Positions 35,833 to 44,890 of a stretch of 64,000 nt of DNA are shown here, piece by piece; within the stretch, counting starts at the first letter, position 1; each line of letters starts with the position of its first letter. Source of the stretch: Paraglaciecola sp. L1A13 (GTDB taxonomy: Bacteria > Pseudomonadota > Gammaproteobacteria > Enterobacterales > Alteromonadaceae); NCBI RefSeq assembly GCF_009796745.1, contig NZ_CP047024.1:558001-622000 (forward strand), read 5' to 3'. A program made the position numbers and the translations under genes. The notes below the pieces were generated by a model, which was not told the origin of the DNA, ran no database searches, and saw only the letters and a program-made list of their open reading frames with translations.

Positions 35833-36657
35833 ATGAATATCACTCAATATGTTACGATTGAAGGCCATCAAATTGCGTATGAAGAGATGGGAGAGGGCTC
35901 ACCATTATTACTAATTCATGGGATCCCTACCAACCGAGCTTTATGGCGAAATGTGATGCCTACCTTGGCAGCTAACCACAGAGTTATCACCCCAGACTTG
36001 CTCAATTTTGGTGAATCTGATATGCCAGTCGACACGGACGTATCGATAAATGCCCAAAGCCGCATCATTCGTAAATTTATGGATGCGTTGGGCATTTCTA
36101 GAGCAAATATTGTGGCCCACGATATCGGTGGCGGTGTTGCCCAACTGATAGCTGTGAAACACCCTGAAAAAGTTAATCGCTTAGTTTTAATTGACAGTGT
36201 CTGTTTTGATTCATGGCCGATACCTGAATTTGAGCCCTTGCTCGAACCTGGCGTTGAACAACAAACCAGCGTCGAAGAATTCGTAGGCATATTGCGAGAT
36301 TTTATGCCTAAAGGTGTATACGACTCCAGTGTTATGACCGAAGAACTGATTAAACTTTACGTGGCCCAGTGGAGCAGTGAACAGGGTAAAGCGGCTTTAT
36401 TTCGCAATATGCGTCGACTTAACAGCGAATATACCCAAGCCATTGCGGGAGATCTTAAAGCCCTACCTCATGAAACATTAGTATTATGGGGAGACAAGGA
36501 TAACTTCCAAAAGCCAAAGTATGCGCCAATGTTGACGGATGCTATTCCGAAAGCGTCACTGATTTGGCTAGAGGATGCCGGTCATTGGGTTATTGATGAA
36601 CAACCTGACAAGGTTTGTACATTGATTAACACGTTTTTAGAAGATAGCGCGTTTTAG
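35833..36657 (+). CDS. alpha/beta hydrolase, haloalkane-dehalogenase/epoxide-hydrolase-like
   Basis: A 274-residue hydrolase. The oxyanion motif LLLIHGIPTNRALWR is at about 26-40. The nucleophile elbow reads VAHDIGGGVA (about 95-104), with Asp in place of Ser, as in haloalkane dehalogenases and epoxide hydrolases. The acid region is TLVLWGDKDNF and the catalytic His is in AGHWVIDEQ near the C-terminus. It should hydrolyse an ester-like, epoxide or haloalkane substrate in the cytosol. TAGGAGAT gives a good ribosome-binding site. A strong terminator follows. Confidence 0.88.
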   Translation: MNITQYVTIEGHQIAYEEMGEGSPLLLIHGIPTNRALWRNVMPTLAANHRVITPDLLNFGESDMPVDTDVSINAQSRIIRKFMDALGISRANIVAHDIGGGVAQLIAVKHPEKVNRLVLIDSVCFDSWPIPEFEPLLEPGVEQQTSVEEFVGILRDFMPKGVYDSSVMTEELIKLYVAQWSSEQGKAALFRNMRRLNSEYTQAIAGDLKALPHETLVLWGDKDNFQKPKYAPMLTDAIPKASLIWLEDAGHWVIDEQPDKVCTLINTFLEDSAF

Positions 36658-36665
36658 TACTATGC

Positions 36666-36698
36666 AAACAGGTGTGATGATGACTCACACCTGTTTTT
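36666..36698 (+). terminator. rho-independent terminator after alpha/beta hydrolase
   Basis: A perfect 12-bp stem (AAACAGGTGTGA and TCACACCTGTTT) around a 7-base loop runs into a T stretch. Confidence 0.9.
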
Positions 36699-36976
36699 AT
36701 TAAGTAACAACCTTAAAAAATAAACTATAACCATCCGTTTACAGCAAGGTTGGTATCCATGGCATATTGGTAAGCAATTGAACCTTTAATCTTGCCCAAA
36801 GCCTTCATCCCTTTCATATTCTTCACCCGTAATATCTCACTTTTCTAGTGGCTCACGCTTAGCTGACGTAAACAGTCCTCAATAAATATAGATGATAAAA
36901 CAATGATGAGGATCAATACGATTTACTTGCTACTGGTTAGTATGAATTAAACCGCTAACAATATAGAGTAATCTCC

Positions 36977-37228
36977 ATGGAACTAGAAAAACATTCACTG
37001 GTAAAAGATCTGCCAGAACATCACCACACCATTCGCCACCTTAAAATGAACGACGCTCACTTTGCCAAATTATTTGATAGTTATCATGAAGTAGAAAGCG
37101 AAGTTAATGATTTAGAAAACCGCAATTCACCGGTTAAAGATGACTACATAGAATCACTCAAGGTACGCCGCGTTCATCTTAAAGATGAATTATTAGACAT
37201 GATCCAAAAAACAGAAAAAGCGCTTTAG
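36977..37228 (+). CDS. YdcH/DUF465-like small helical protein
   Basis: An 83-residue soluble protein. FAKLFDSYHEVESEVNDLE and LKVRRVHLKDELLDMI match the DUF465 (YdcH) helical hairpin. Function in the family is unknown. The next gene starts 37 bases later behind its own AAGGAG, so they may be co-transcribed. Confidence 0.82.
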   Translation: MELEKHSLVKDLPEHHHTIRHLKMNDAHFAKLFDSYHEVESEVNDLENRNSPVKDDYIESLKVRRVHLKDELLDMIQKTEKAL

Positions 37229-37265
37229 TAAGCAATTTGAGTGGTTTCATAAGGAGCCAACATGT

Positions 37266-37733
37266 ATGAAGAATTTAAGAATAGCGTTAAGCAAAATTGC
37301 TGTCACTGCGGTGATCAGCACGTTTGTTTTGGTAGGGTGCAGCAGCCAATTTAATTCATCATTGCGCAAAGTGACTTACCCCCCTGATTTTAAATATACC
37401 GAACAGGCTGATTTAAGCTCTGATATGAATCGATTGGCTCATCAGATGGCTTTACTTGATACTGCACTCGATAAACCACTTGAACAGAGCCAAAATGAAC
37501 CTGATCTTCAACGTGAACAAGTACTAAATGCCCTAAAAAATATCGGGAAAATTGCCTCGAGTTTGAAAGGCGGAGATATGGGAGCAAACCATCCATTTAT
37601 GGAAGATTATATGCAAGACTTTGTCAGTCAAATCGATAAAGCTCGAACCGCTGCATCGCTACCGGAGCCCCGTTACTACCTTGCAGGAAAAGTCTCAGGT
37701 GGGTGCACAAACTGCCACGCGGTCAACAGATAA
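37266..37733 (+). CDS. c-type cytochrome-like lipoprotein with C-terminal haem site
   Basis: A 155-residue lipoprotein. The signal ends in LVGC (Cys at about 25). The mature part is helical, and CTNCH lies only four residues from the C-terminus (147-151), the position seen in cytochrome c' type four-helix proteins. A Met near the first helix could be a distal ligand. It is likely a membrane-anchored periplasmic electron carrier or gas sensor. AAGGAG nine bases upstream supports the start. Confidence 0.82.
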   Translation: MKNLRIALSKIAVTAVISTFVLVGCSSQFNSSLRKVTYPPDFKYTEQADLSSDMNRLAHQMALLDTALDKPLEQSQNEPDLQREQVLNALKNIGKIASSLKGGDMGANHPFMEDYMQDFVSQIDKARTAASLPEPRYYLAGKVSGGCTNCHAVNR

Positions 37734-37800
37734 CGTTATTTTTAGTTAACTAACGCATTAATATTAATGTTTTAACTTGAATCTATAAGGTTGTTAGATA

Positions 37801-38439
37801 GTGATGTTAAAAAGCAGCAATAAAACAACAGATTTGGGTTGGATGCTGCTTTTTATATCGGTGTTTATCGCTGTATGGGCAAATTCAATTATTGGTACCA
37901 CCGATGTTGCCAATTGGCTTATTGAAAATACGCTGACGGTCATCTCGCTGCTATTTTTAATTATTACTTACAGAAAATACAAGTTCAGTAATGTGAGTTA
38001 TTTTTTGCTCTGTTTGTTTTTATGTCTGCATGTCTATGGTTCAAAATATACCTATGCCGAGAATCCTTTAGGGTTTTACTTTCAAGATGTTTTTCATTCG
38101 CCTAGAAACCAATACGATCGTCTCGTTCATTTTAGCTTCGGTTTTTTACTCTACTATCCCATGAAGGAGTGCTTTTCATCTTGGTTAAAATACCCGCCGC
38201 GCATTGCCTTCTTTTTACCCATTACTCTAATACTTTCCATTAGTGCCCTTTATGAAATTTTAGAGTGGCTGGTTGCCGATATCTTCTTTCCTGCAGAGGG
38301 GGATTCTTATCTGGGCACACAAGGGGATATATGGGATGCGCAAAAAGATATGGGCATCGCCTTTGTCGGATCATGTATAGCTGCTTTGCCTTTCTATCTA
38401 TTCAGGTTATTCCGTCAGCCAAACGGTAAAGCGCCTTAG
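37801..38439 (+). CDS. DUF2238 (YjdF-like) inner-membrane protein
   Basis: A 212-residue protein with five or six hydrophobic segments. The phrases RLVHFSFGFLLYYPMKE and LGTQGDIWDAQKDMG are the signatures of the DUF2238/YjdF family. Function unknown. The GTG at 37801 is nearer to the AAGG upstream. An ATG two residues into that reading (37804) is also possible. Confidence 0.88.
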   Translation: MMLKSSNKTTDLGWMLLFISVFIAVWANSIIGTTDVANWLIENTLTVISLLFLIITYRKYKFSNVSYFLLCLFLCLHVYGSKYTYAENPLGFYFQDVFHSPRNQYDRLVHFSFGFLLYYPMKECFSSWLKYPPRIAFFLPITLILSISALYEILEWLVADIFFPAEGDSYLGTQGDIWDAQKDMGIAFVGSCIAALPFYLFRLFRQPNGKAP

Positions 38440-38579
38440 CCAGCAAAAAATATTGCTAAAATATTTGCGGTTGTGCCCTTTTGCTCTTTTAGCCATGTAA
38501 CCCTAATCCGACTAGCGCACTAATTTGCTTGTTCAGTCGGCGTCAGGCTTTGTTTTAGTTAAGGGTGCATAGGTGCCCT

Positions 38580-40805
38580 TTATGCCATTTCGAAGCTCAT
38601 TTTGCGGCTGCGTAAATCAACATTTTTCAAAACAACGCTTACGTGGTCGCCAATATGATAGGTATGCTGTTGATTACTAATTTGCTGCTTATTTCCATCA
38701 AATGTAAATGCCTCACCTTTTAAGCTGGTGATATGCACTAAGCCTTCTGCGCCGCTGTTCTCTAATGAAACGAAGAAACCAGTGTTATTCATACCTGATA
38801 TAGAGGCATCAAAAGAATCACCTATAAAAGGTTGCATATATTTACACATCAGCGCGTTTTCAACTTCGCGGCTAACGGTATCGGCCAAGCGCGATTGGCC
38901 AGAGCAATGAGTGCTTAGCTGTTCAACGTCTTGTGCTGTGTAGGGGTAAGCGGTTTTGCTTATAGTTTTGCTGGCTAACTTGTCTAGTTTAAGTTGACGC
39001 AATACCCAGTTAAAGCCACTGGCAGGTTTACTGCTGCGCAATTTTGCGCGTATCGCACGGTGAGTTAATAAATCTGGGTAACGTCTTATGGGCGACGTGA
39101 AATGTGCATACGCTTCATAGGCTAAACCGAAGTGCCCTTGGTTAACGGATGAGTATTCAGCCTGACTTTGCGAGCGCAATAACAAGGTTTGGATCAGTCT
39201 CGCATCAGCCCTATGACTCACTTTTTTCAGTAAATCATTATAGTCATGTGAGCTTGGATTATCGTCGCCAGCTAGGATTAAGCCTTTTTCAGATAAAAAC
39301 GCACGTAACGCAGTGAGTTTTTTTTGCTGTGGTCCAGCGTGTACTCTAAACAAACTCGGAATTTTATGCCGTTGTAAAAATTGCGCCGTGGCGACATTCG
39401 CACACAACATAAATTCTTCTATCATACGATGGGCGTCGTTACGCTTAACCGGTGAAATGCTCGTTATGGTCTTGTGTTTATTAAGCTTAAGTGCGAGCTC
39501 TCGGGTTTCAAATTCTATGGCACCGCGGCGTTTACGCTGCTTACTCAGCACCTGAAACAAAGCATGTAAATTTTTAATATGCGGCACAATTGCAGGGCTG
39601 GGATCCGAAACGGTTTTGGCAGGCTTACTGTTTGGCTTAAACACCAGTGCGTTTGCTTGATTGTATGTTAGTCGCGCATGAGACTGTATCAAGCCTTCGC
39701 TAAAATCAGCTTGGGTCACTACACCCTTGGCGCTAATGGTTATCTCACAAACCATCACCAAGCGGTCTTGATGTGGATTTAACGAACATAGCCCATTGGA
39801 CAATGTTTCAGGCAGCATAGGTACAACTTGATCAGGCAAATAAATAGACGTCGCGCGTTCTTGGGCTTCAATATCCAGTGCATCATTAGGTAAAACATAA
39901 TGCGACACATCCGCTATTGCTACCAATAAGCGCCAATCGCCGGCTTGATTTTTTTCACAATACACTGCGTCATCAAAGTCCTTCGCATCTGCGCCATCAA
40001 TGGTGACAAACGGTAAACTGCGATAATCTATGCGTTGTGCTTTGTCTGCTTGTGACACCACGCAGCCATGGGCATTTGCTTTATCAAGTAAGGTTTTATC
40101 CCACTGGTCTGAGATACCGTGACGATGAAGGGCTAATTTACTTTCTATACCAGCATCGGTTGCATTACCTATTACTTCAATAATTTCAACTTGCGTGTTT
40201 TGACGAAAGTTGGGGTAGTGGGTAATTCTGGCATTCACATATTGACCGACTTGCGCTTGCTTTAACGTGCTTTGTTCAACGTTTATGTTTTGCGCAAGCT
40301 TAATGTCATCAGGCAGTAAAAAGTAATGCTCACCTTCACGCACAAGTGTGCCCACGATGTGGGTGGTATTACGCTGCAGCACCTTAAGTAAATTACTATA
40401 AGCGCGTTTGGCGTTTTTCCCAGGCTCAATAAGCACTTGAACCACATCGCCATCAAATACATGGTTGAGTTGGTTTTTAGGCAAAAATAAGTCTTTCTCA
40501 GAATCGCTATAGGTCACGAAACCAAAACCGTCAGGGTGGATGCTAATGGTGCCGCTAACAAGGGATTCGGGATCAATTAGTTGATAGCCCTTACGCTGAA
40601 ATGACAGCTGACCATCGCGTTCCATTGCACGTAAACGTCTTCTGAGTGCTTCTTTTTCTTGGGGGGAGTTTAATGCGAGTGCATCAGCTATTTGTTCGCG
40701 ATTTAAGTGCTTTTTTAAACTACTAAAAAGACTCAGAATGAATTCACGGCCAGGGATAGGGTTGTCGTAAGTTCGTATGGGGGATAATTGTGCGGTTTGA
40801 TTCAA
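38580..40805 (-). CDS. rnr: ribonuclease R family exoribonuclease
   Basis: A 741-residue 3'-5' exoribonuclease. The N-terminal helix-turn-helix region (YDNPIPGREFIL..., LRRRLRAMERDGQL) and cold-shock domain (GTISIHPDGFGFVTY) are followed by the RNB catalytic domain, with Asp residues in DGADAKDFDDAVY, and a C-terminal S1 domain (GMNNTGFFVSLENSGAEGLV). It is shorter than E. coli RNase R because the Lys-rich tail is missing. No ATG lies near the start of homology, so the TTG at 40805 is taken. It degrades structured RNA and is often cold-induced. The cold-shock gene lies directly upstream on the same strand. It may be a second paralogue in the genome. Confidence 0.9.
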   Translation of the reverse strand: MNQTAQLSPIRTYDNPIPGREFILSLFSSLKKHLNREQIADALALNSPQEKEALRRRLRAMERDGQLSFQRKGYQLIDPESLVSGTISIHPDGFGFVTYSDSEKDLFLPKNQLNHVFDGDVVQVLIEPGKNAKRAYSNLLKVLQRNTTHIVGTLVREGEHYFLLPDDIKLAQNINVEQSTLKQAQVGQYVNARITHYPNFRQNTQVEIIEVIGNATDAGIESKLALHRHGISDQWDKTLLDKANAHGCVVSQADKAQRIDYRSLPFVTIDGADAKDFDDAVYCEKNQAGDWRLLVAIADVSHYVLPNDALDIEAQERATSIYLPDQVVPMLPETLSNGLCSLNPHQDRLVMVCEITISAKGVVTQADFSEGLIQSHARLTYNQANALVFKPNSKPAKTVSDPSPAIVPHIKNLHALFQVLSKQRKRRGAIEFETRELALKLNKHKTITSISPVKRNDAHRMIEEFMLCANVATAQFLQRHKIPSLFRVHAGPQQKKLTALRAFLSEKGLILAGDDNPSSHDYNDLLKKVSHRADARLIQTLLLRSQSQAEYSSVNQGHFGLAYEAYAHFTSPIRRYPDLLTHRAIRAKLRSSKPASGFNWVLRQLKLDKLASKTISKTAYPYTAQDVEQLSTHCSGQSRLADTVSREVENALMCKYMQPFIGDSFDASISGMNNTGFFVSLENSGAEGLVHITSLKGEAFTFDGNKQQISNQQHTYHIGDHVSVVLKNVDLRSRKMSFEMA

Positions 40806-41080
40806 ATTAATAAAATTCTCTTTGAGCCGCCGATTGCTTTGTACTGGGTATTTTCAAATTAGGGATATAACATTCTTAATGAAGGAAAAGGAATACAGGT
40901 TACAGCATAAGGCGGGATGACTCGGAGTATGAGCCGAAATATAAAGACGAGGTGTTGCTATTTAAGACTCGTTTTAAGGGTATTCAGTACGCGTTTAACA
41001 TAAACGGCGTATTTGCTTCACTCATATTTATTTATGAGTGAAACGATAGCGCAGTCTTTAACTGCGCTGATTAACAAGGT

Positions 41081-41290
41081 CTAGATACAGACGATGTTTT
41101 CTGCTTGTGGGCCTTTTTGACCTTGAGTAACAGTAAACTCTACGCGTTGGCCTTCAGCCAAAGTTTTAAAACCTTCGCTAACGATTGCGCTGAAATGTGC
41201 GAAAACGTCAGGACCAGATTCTTGCTCGATAAAGCCAAAACCTTTATCTTCGTTGAACCATTTTACTGAACCAGTAGTTTTATTAGACAT
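41081..41290 (-). CDS. CspA-family cold-shock RNA-binding protein
   Basis: A 69-residue OB-fold protein with RNP1 (KGFGFI) and RNP2 (VFAHFS) plus the opening [14 protein letters not shown]. It binds single-stranded RNA and DNA and melts RNA structure in the cold. A long untranslated leader upstream is usual for the family. RNase R is encoded downstream on the same strand. Confidence 0.95.
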   Translation of the reverse strand: MSNKTTGSVKWFNEDKGFGFIEQESGPDVFAHFSAIVSEGFKTLAEGQRVEFTVTQGQKGPQAENIVCI

Positions 41291-41918
41291 AATAGATATC
41301 CTAGAAATAATTTAAAAGTGCGCCAAAAAATTGTGGCGATAGAGCATGTGAGGAAAACGATTATTTTACTGAGGATAACGCGAAGAATTACAAATAAACT
41401 AATATGACTAGAGTACTACTTAATAACTTACATCGTGGGATTCACAAAATAGGCTCTTCTCAAAGCTTGAACACACCTTACTCCTAATTTATAGCGTAAG
41501 TCAAGTTATTATCGAAAATTACTATCGTTGTAGCAATGAGTAAGTGTTTCCCGTGCCAACCTCTTTTTTACGAAAAATACAGCACAAAAATTTTTACTAA
41601 TCGTTATCCCTTTTTAAAAAAAACGCCGCTGATATTTAAATTCTCGTTTGCTCATATTTTGCACGGAGCTTGCTTAAAATGGCATTTTAAAAAGTAACAG
41701 TGATACACCCCTATAATCCACTTTTATAAAGACGCTATAAAAAGACATATTTTTTAAAAATATCAATAATTTCAGTTTCTTGTAGCGATTTCATTGGCCA
41801 TTTACACTTCATTTACATATTATATTTTGACTGATTTATTTGAAATCTTAGCTTCAATATTTGTGCCACGAAGCGTCAGTAAAACACATCAGATTTCACT
41901 CAATTTTAAGGAACAATT
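41291..41918. other. 628-base divergent region: cold-shock leader and acyl-CoA dehydrogenase promoter
   Basis: It contains the presumed long 5' leader of the cold-shock gene (leftward) and the promoter of the acyl-CoA dehydrogenase gene (rightward). No gene is seen. Downstream of the cold-shock gene, inverted repeats at 41016-41043 (TTCACTCATA / TATGAGTGAA) and GCGCAG / CTGCGC near 41050-41068 may act as terminators. Confidence 0.5.
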
Positions 41919-43166
41919 ATGTCGACTGAAGATTTAAATGATTTACGTATGTCTGAGGACGTGCGTCCACTTTATCTTGCGGTAAAGAAGCACATTGAAG
42001 AGAATGTTATTCCCATCCAAGAAGAATTTTATTCAATTGGAGAAAAACTTGCTGATCGCTGGAGCTATTCTGACCGTCAAATGGAATTGCTTGAAGGCGC
42101 TAAAAACAAAGCAAAAGAAGCGGGACTGTGGAATTTCTTCTTGCCTGACGCTGAAACTGGACAAGGTTTGTCTAACTTAGACTACGCCTATATTGCCGTT
42201 GAGCTTGGTAAAGCACCGTTAGCGTCTGAAACATTAAACTGTTCAGCACCTGACACCGGTAATATGGAAGTGTTAGAACGCGTAGGTACACCAGAGCAGA
42301 AGGCTAAATGGCTAGCACCTCTATTAAGAGGTGAAATACGCTCTTGCTTTGGTATGACTGAACCTAATGTAGCCTCTTCTGACGCAAAAAATATTTCAAC
42401 CTTGGCTGTTGAAGATGGTGATGACTGGGTGATTAATGGTGAGAAATATTATATTTCTGGCGCCGGAGATCCGCGTTGTAAAATCATGATCTGCATGGTT
42501 AAAAGTAGCCCCGATGCTCCTGCACACAAACAACAGTCACAAATTCTCGTGCCACTAGACACCCCAGGGGTAACAATTGTTGGCCCAATGCTGGTATTCG
42601 GTCATGACCATGCACCTCACGGACATATGCACATTAAACTTGAAAACGTACGGGTACCCAAAACTAACATGTTGTTAGGTGAAGGCCGTGGTTTTGAAAT
42701 TTCTCAAGTACGTTTGGGCCCTGGTCGTATTCACCATTGCATGCGTTCAATTGGACAAGCGGAAGAAGCATTGCAATTGGCGCTTGAGCGTTCAACTTCA
42801 AGAGAAGCATTTGGTAAAAAAATATATCAATTGGGTAAGAACGTTGAAGTTATCTCGAAGATGCGTATCGACATTGAAGCCATGCGTATGATGGTACTCA
42901 AAGCCGCTAAAGCCATGGATGTTCTAGGCAACCAAGAAGCACGTATTTGGATACATATGATCAAAGCGATGGTGCCAGAGCGGGTCTGTGAAATTATTGA
43001 CCAATCTATGCAATTACATGGTGCTACCGGTATTTCTCAATGGTCACCGCTCTCTGCTATGTATGCAGGCCAACGTACCCTACGTTATGCGGATGGCCCA
43101 GATGAGGTTCATCATATGGTGGTTGGTCGAAATGAGGTACGTGAATATGAGCGTAACAAAGGTTAA
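41919..43166 (+). CDS. acyl-CoA dehydrogenase (ACAD10/11-like)
   Basis: A 415-residue flavoprotein. The FAD-site phrase CFGMTEPNVASSDAKN and GGAG-type turns (EKYYISGAGDPRCK) belong to the acyl-CoA dehydrogenase fold. The C-terminal GATGISQWSPLSAMYAGQRTLR (split by reading) and the ADGPDEVHHMVVGRNE end resemble the ACAD10/11 group, where an Asp serves as base. It forms the alpha,beta double bond of acyl-CoAs in fatty-acid breakdown. TAAGGAAC precedes the ATG. A terminator follows, so it is probably monocistronic. Confidence 0.92.
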   Translation: MSTEDLNDLRMSEDVRPLYLAVKKHIEENVIPIQEEFYSIGEKLADRWSYSDRQMELLEGAKNKAKEAGLWNFFLPDAETGQGLSNLDYAYIAVELGKAPLASETLNCSAPDTGNMEVLERVGTPEQKAKWLAPLLRGEIRSCFGMTEPNVASSDAKNISTLAVEDGDDWVINGEKYYISGAGDPRCKIMICMVKSSPDAPAHKQQSQILVPLDTPGVTIVGPMLVFGHDHAPHGHMHIKLENVRVPKTNMLLGEGRGFEISQVRLGPGRIHHCMRSIGQAEEALQLALERSTSREAFGKKIYQLGKNVEVISKMRIDIEAMRMMVLKAAKAMDVLGNQEARIWIHMIKAMVPERVCEIIDQSMQLHGATGISQWSPLSAMYAGQRTLRYADGPDEVHHMVVGRNEVREYERNKG

Positions 43167-43198
43167 CTTAACCATTATTGTATGAGTACATACTTAAC

Positions 43199-43224
43199 AA
43201 GGGCCGACGTATTTGGCCTTTTTT
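43199..43224 (+). terminator. rho-independent terminator after acyl-CoA dehydrogenase
   Basis: AAGGGCC pairs with GGCCTTT around a 9-base loop, one G-T pair, followed by a T run. Confidence 0.82.
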
Positions 43225-43291
43225 CTTTTCCATTTTAAGATTTCCCATCTTTTGGGAGCCGATTTAAGAGTTTCGCGTAAGGAGAGCCAAA

Positions 43292-43510
43292 ATGAGTAAG
43301 TACAGTATTGCAAAGCAGTGTATAGCAGATGCTTTAGCTGTAGCTGACCAAGAAAAGATTAACCACAGTGACGCACTAGAAGCACTGATCATCACTGCTG
43401 TTGCAGAAATTACCAAAACTGCGGGCGCTACGCGTACTGCGGAAATTATTGATTATGAGCTGCGTAATATCTCAGGCGCACTGGATAAAGACTTTCTAAG
43501 AGCCCGATAG
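43292..43510 (+). CDS. small hypothetical protein (72 aa)
   Basis: A soluble, helical 72-residue protein with an excellent AAGGAGAG ribosome-binding site. I do not recognise it. Sequence such as LITAVAEITKTAGATRTAEIIDYELRNI (28 residues, described here only in part) suggests a helical bundle. Function is unknown. Confidence 0.7.
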   Translation: MSKYSIAKQCIADALAVADQEKINHSDALEALIITAVAEITKTAGATRTAEIIDYELRNISGALDKDFLRAR

Positions 43511-43564
43511 AAAATTAACAGGGATCAACAGGTTCAGAGACGCTGAATCTAAACTATGCTTATT

Positions 43565-43600
43565 GCCATAGCCATAGCCATAGCCATCGCCATCGCCCTA
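43565..43600. repeat. hexanucleotide microsatellite (GCCATA/GCCATC)
   Basis: Six units: three GCCATA, two GCCATC and one GCCCTA, between the small gene and the leftward lipoprotein. No coding role is seen. Confidence 0.95.
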
Positions 43601-43714
43601 GGGAATGTCGCATCGAAGACATGTCGCTACTTTTACTTATTCGGGACGTGAACTTTCCCGTTAATATTAGCGACTTGTCAGATGCGTACCTAAGGTGACT
43701 ATGACGCCAACTAT

Positions 43715-44500
43715 TTAGTCTTCATCAGGCTCACTCTGTAACATTTTCACATTATCAATGTAGTAAACCCCTAGACCTGATGAATCGTCCTGAGCAATGG
43801 TGGGTGCGAAAAATACATAAAGGCTTAATCGATCAATGGTGGTGTCTGATGGTAGGTCGCCTGTAGCCGTAAGCCCACCTATAAACAGGCTATATTTTTG
43901 TTTTTCAATATCTACCGAAATAAACCCAGAGTTGGGCAAGTCTTCACGTATAAATCCTATTCGTCTTTCCGATACATTGCTGTCATCAGATACGTTAACG
44001 CTTGTCCAGCCCTGACCTGGCCCATCAGGCGTGCGATAAATACGCAAGCTGACAAGCGGATCCGCATGCCACTGCGCCGACCTGTATACGGCAATAAAAA
44101 GTGTTTGGTTTGACCGATTACCCGGATACTCAATAACGCCGTCCCAAAATATATTATAAAGGCCATTTTCCTCAGTAGTTGGTCTGGCATGAAAGCCCAA
44201 ATACGAGCTAATAGACTGGTCACTACTTGTATAAAAAAGACGCAGGATTTTATCGCCTGCCTCACCGTTGGTGTCTGCGATGACTTTTAGTGGGGCCAAC
44301 GATGCTGAACTATTGGCGGTACTGCCAGACCAGGTTATTTCATCTCCCGTAGGGTCGCCAGCAAGCGTTAGGTCGGGGAGTGTTCCCACGGTGTTATTAT
44401 CAAAATCTGCTAACAATAGCGGCTGGGTAGCGCACCCAGACAGAACAAACAAAAGTAAAATATTCGAAAGTACAAAAGTGATAGGTGTTTTGGTTTTCAT
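43715..44500 (-). CDS. lipoprotein with beta-sandwich-like domain, function unknown
   Basis: A 261-residue lipoprotein. The ATG at 44500 is chosen because AAGGAAG lies six bases before it and a lipoprotein signal (LLFVLSGC) then starts properly. The mature part is strand-rich with many Asp, Ser, Gly and Thr, an LLADFDNNTVGTLPDL opening and a GVYYIDNVKML end. This pattern is seen in carbohydrate-binding jelly-roll modules. No catalytic motif is visible. It may bind polysaccharide at the outer membrane, but this is an inference. Confidence 0.7.
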   Translation of the reverse strand: MKTKTPITFVLSNILLLFVLSGCATQPLLLADFDNNTVGTLPDLTLAGDPTGDEITWSGSTANSSASLAPLKVIADTNGEAGDKILRLFYTSSDQSISSYLGFHARPTTEENGLYNIFWDGVIEYPGNRSNQTLFIAVYRSAQWHADPLVSLRIYRTPDGPGQGWTSVNVSDDSNVSERRIGFIREDLPNSGFISVDIEKQKYSLFIGGLTATGDLPSDTTIDRLSLYVFFAPTIAQDDSSGLGVYYIDNVKMLQSEPDED

Positions 44501-44842
44501 GTCATTCTTCCTTGTACAAGTCACAAAAAAAGCAATATCCACATCCATTGATATCGCTAAGGGATACAAATAAGATTAATCACTAATTCTATATTTCGCA
44601 AAGTCGATTGAGAAAAAATTTACCGTGAAATTCCACCGAGTTACCCTACGCTTGTGAGTTAAATAGGTGTTGCTGCTTTTATCGAGAAAGTTTCAGTTGT
44701 CATAAAAGAGCAAAAGCAAAAGTACAGCTTCACTGCAAAGCCTAGAACGAGATCAAAGTCATCTCAGCTACCAAAGGACAGCAACCCTTACCCATCGATT
44801 CACAATCCCAAATTTACCTGTTTTACCTAAGTCACTTTTATA

Positions 44843-44871
44843 AAATATCCAGCTAATTTAGCCGGATATTT
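44843..44871 (-). terminator. terminator downstream of fabY
   Basis: AAATATCC AGCT and AGC C GGATATTT form a stem with a short loop next to A/T runs on both sides. It lies 20 bases past the fabY stop. The remainder of 44501-44890 holds no other recognised feature. Confidence 0.7.
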
Positions 44872-44890
44872 TTGTATTTTTCTACTTATT

